A DNA stretch of 64,000 bases from Trujillonella humicola (GTDB taxonomy: Bacteria; Actinomycetota; Actinomycetes; Mycobacteriales; Geodermatophilaceae), in contig NZ_JBJNRJ010000018.1 in assembly GCF_046233715.1 (NCBI RefSeq), positions 13,287 through 77,286 of the forward strand. Reading direction: 5' to 3'. Under the pieces are notes generated by a model. That model saw only the letters and a program-made list of their open reading frames with translations. It was not told the origin of the DNA and ran no database searches. A program made the translations under genes and the position numbers. The stretch's first letter is position 1. Each line of letters opens with the position of its first letter. Below are positions 62,699 through 64,000 of this stretch, one piece after another.

Positions 62699-63916
62699 AT
62701 GAGCCGGATCGTCCTGGGCGTCAGCGGTGGCGTGGCCGCCTACAAGGCGGCCCTGCTGCTGCGTGCGCTGACGGAGGCGGGGCACGACGTGCGCGTCGTC
62801 CCCACCCCCGGCGCCCTGCACTTCGTCGGCGCCGCGACGTTCGAGGCGCTGTCGGGCAACCCGGTGACGACCGACGTCTGGTCCGACGTCCCCGAGGTGG
62901 CCCACGTGCGGATCGGGCAGACCGCCGACCTCGTCGTCGTCGCTCCGGCCACCGCCGACCTGCTGGCCCGCGCCGCGGCCGGGCGAGCCGACGACCTGCT
63001 CACCGCCACGCTGCTCACCGCGCACTGCCCGGTCGTCTTCGTGCCGGCGATGCACACCGAGATGTGGCTGCACCCGGCGACTCGGGACAACGTCGCGACC
63101 CTGCGCCGCCGCGGCTCGATCGTGCTGCCGCCCGCCGTCGGCCGGCTGACGGGTCCGGACTCCGGGCCGGGGCGCCTGCCCGAGCCGGCCGACGTCGCGG
63201 CGCTCGCGCAGCTGGTGCTCGCCTCGGGTGCGCCCGCGCTGGCCCGGGACCTGGCCGGGCGGCGGGTCGTGATCAGCGCCGGCGGCACCCGCGAGCCGCT
63301 CGACCCGGTCCGCTACCTGGGCAACAGGTCGTCCGGGCTCCAGGGCTGGGCGCTGGCCCGCGTGGCCGCGGCGCGCGGCGCCGAGGTCGTGCTCGTCGCC
63401 GCCAACGTCGAGGCGCCGGCGCCGTTCGGGGTCCGGGTGGTGCCGGTCGGCACCGCCGAGGAGCTGCGGACGGCGATGCGGCAGGAGGCAGGGGGCGCCG
63501 ACGTCCTCGTCATGAGCGCGGCCGTCGCCGACTTCCGGCCCGGGACCGTCGCCGCGACCAAGCTGAAGAAGGGGTCGAGCGCCGAGCCCTCCGCCGTCCC
63601 GCTGGTGCGCAACCCCGACGTGCTCGCCGAGCTCGTCGCCGGGCGGGCGCCCGGGCAGCTCGTCGTCGGCTTCGCCGCCGAGACCGGCGACGCCGAGGGT
63701 GACGTGCTCGCCCACGGCCGGGCCAAGCTGGCCCGCAAGGGCTGCGACCTGCTCGTGGTGAACGACGTCTCCGGCGGGCAGGTGTTCGGCAAGCCCGACA
63801 ACGCCGCCGTCGTGCTCGGGGCGGACGGCTCGGTGACCGAGCTGCCGCCGGGGAGCAAGGACGCCGTGGCCGCCGGCATCTGGTCGGCCGTCGTCCCCCG
63901 TCTGACCGGAAAATAG
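62699..63916 (+). CDS. coaBC: phosphopantothenoylcysteine decarboxylase / phosphopantothenate-cysteine ligase
   Basis: Bifunctional coenzyme A enzyme of 405 residues. CoaC half (about 1-180): VLGVSGGVAAYKAALLLRAL, HVRIGQTADLVVVAPATADL and PAMHTEMWLHPAT (His in place of the usual Asn of PxMNxxMW, also seen in mycobacteria). CoaB half: VISAGGTREPLDPVRYLGNR, AATKLKKGSS with the KLKK motif, and LLVVNDVSGG. ATG 62699 has GGGAGG eight bases upstream. In relatives metK follows; its start is not reached here. Confidence 0.95.
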   Translation: MSRIVLGVSGGVAAYKAALLLRALTEAGHDVRVVPTPGALHFVGAATFEALSGNPVTTDVWSDVPEVAHVRIGQTADLVVVAPATADLLARAAAGRADDLLTATLLTAHCPVVFVPAMHTEMWLHPATRDNVATLRRRGSIVLPPAVGRLTGPDSGPGRLPEPADVAALAQLVLASGAPALARDLAGRRVVISAGGTREPLDPVRYLGNRSSGLQGWALARVAAARGAEVVLVAANVEAPAPFGVRVVPVGTAEELRTAMRQEAGGADVLVMSAAVADFRPGTVAATKLKKGSSAEPSAVPLVRNPDVLAELVAGRAPGQLVVGFAAETGDAEGDVLAHGRAKLARKGCDLLVVNDVSGGQVFGKPDNAAVVLGADGSVTELPPGSKDAVAAGIWSAVVPRLTGK

Positions 63917-63952
63917 TCACCCGCACTGGAACTCGACGGACGCGCTGCAGCG

Positions 63953-63977
63953 GACCTCGGCGGCAGTCGGCGAGGTC
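63953..63977 (+). terminator. weak hairpin after coaBC
   Basis: 7-bp stem GACCTCG/CGAGGTC with an 11-base loop, 36 bases past the coaBC stop. No coding signal is seen between 63917 and the end of the window. Confidence 0.3.
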
Positions 63978-64000
63978 GGCTGGAGTGTGGGGTCAGGCGG

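Overview
The window is a piece of a high-GC actinobacterial chromosome. GC-rich third codon positions, GTG starts, TGA stops, phosphatidylinositol mannoside genes, BldD and mIHF all point to Actinomycetota. The mix of housekeeping operons, DUF559 and DUF3105 proteins and hairpin repeats is most like Geodermatophilaceae (Blastococcus/Geodermatophilus/Modestobacter), but the genus is inferred. No prophage, insertion sequence, CRISPR array or secondary-metabolite cluster was seen. Nearly all genes are core, and their order follows the mycobacterial chromosome (thrS to ruvB, secD to hisS, alaS to nusB, pyrR to coaBC).

Layout. 0-5.6 kb: ECF sigma factor with RskA-type anti-sigma factor, a PGPGW membrane protein, tRNA-Val(CAC), a RibD-like reductase, a thioesterase, an HNH nuclease, a MOSC protein and a CapA-type lipoprotein. 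5.6-11.7 kb: thrS, then the coupled HIT-pgsA-patA-pimA operon for phosphatidylinositol mannosides, then a LemA-like protein. 11.7-17.6 kb: pdxS, a membrane protein, pdxT, yebC and ruvCAB. 17.8-24.5 kb: yajC-secD-secF, apt and the (p)ppGpp synthetase/hydrolase. 24.5-31.6 kb: a reverse-strand operon of two paralogous cyclophilins and a DUF3105 lipoprotein, then a metallo-beta-lactamase-fold hydrolase, hisS, an aldo/keto reductase and aspS. 31.6-34.9 kb: the most variable stretch, with a class V aminotransferase, a DUF559 protein and an aldo/keto reductase separated by long hairpin repeats. 34.9-43.8 kb: rarA, DUF948 and DUF6167 genes, alaS, ruvX, mltG, aroE and a prepilin peptidase. 43.9-49.3 kb: aroC-aroK-aroB-aroQ, pepQ, efp and nusB. 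49.3-60.7 kb: bldD facing the pyrimidine operon pyrR-B-C-carA-carB-pyrK-pyrD-pyrF. 61-64 kb: mihF, gmk, rpoZ and coaBC.

Expression logic. Most operon genes overlap by ATGA or GTGA, which suggests translational coupling. Nine promoter-proximal genes have a TANNNT-like -10 box 6-8 nt before the start codon, so they probably make leaderless mRNAs. In four places the TAG stop of the upstream gene forms the first half of the -10 box of the next gene. The pyrimidine operon has a PyrR-type binding loop that appears able to hide the pyrR Shine-Dalgarno sequence.

Most interesting non-coding structures: two 59-bp hairpin elements flanking the DUF559 gene, a 31-bp perfect inverted repeat after aspS, a 64/65-bp repeat at the 3' ends of aroQ and pyrR, 18-bp tandem repeats in secD and at the aroC/aroK joint, and a G5 x4 quadruplex motif just after pyrF.
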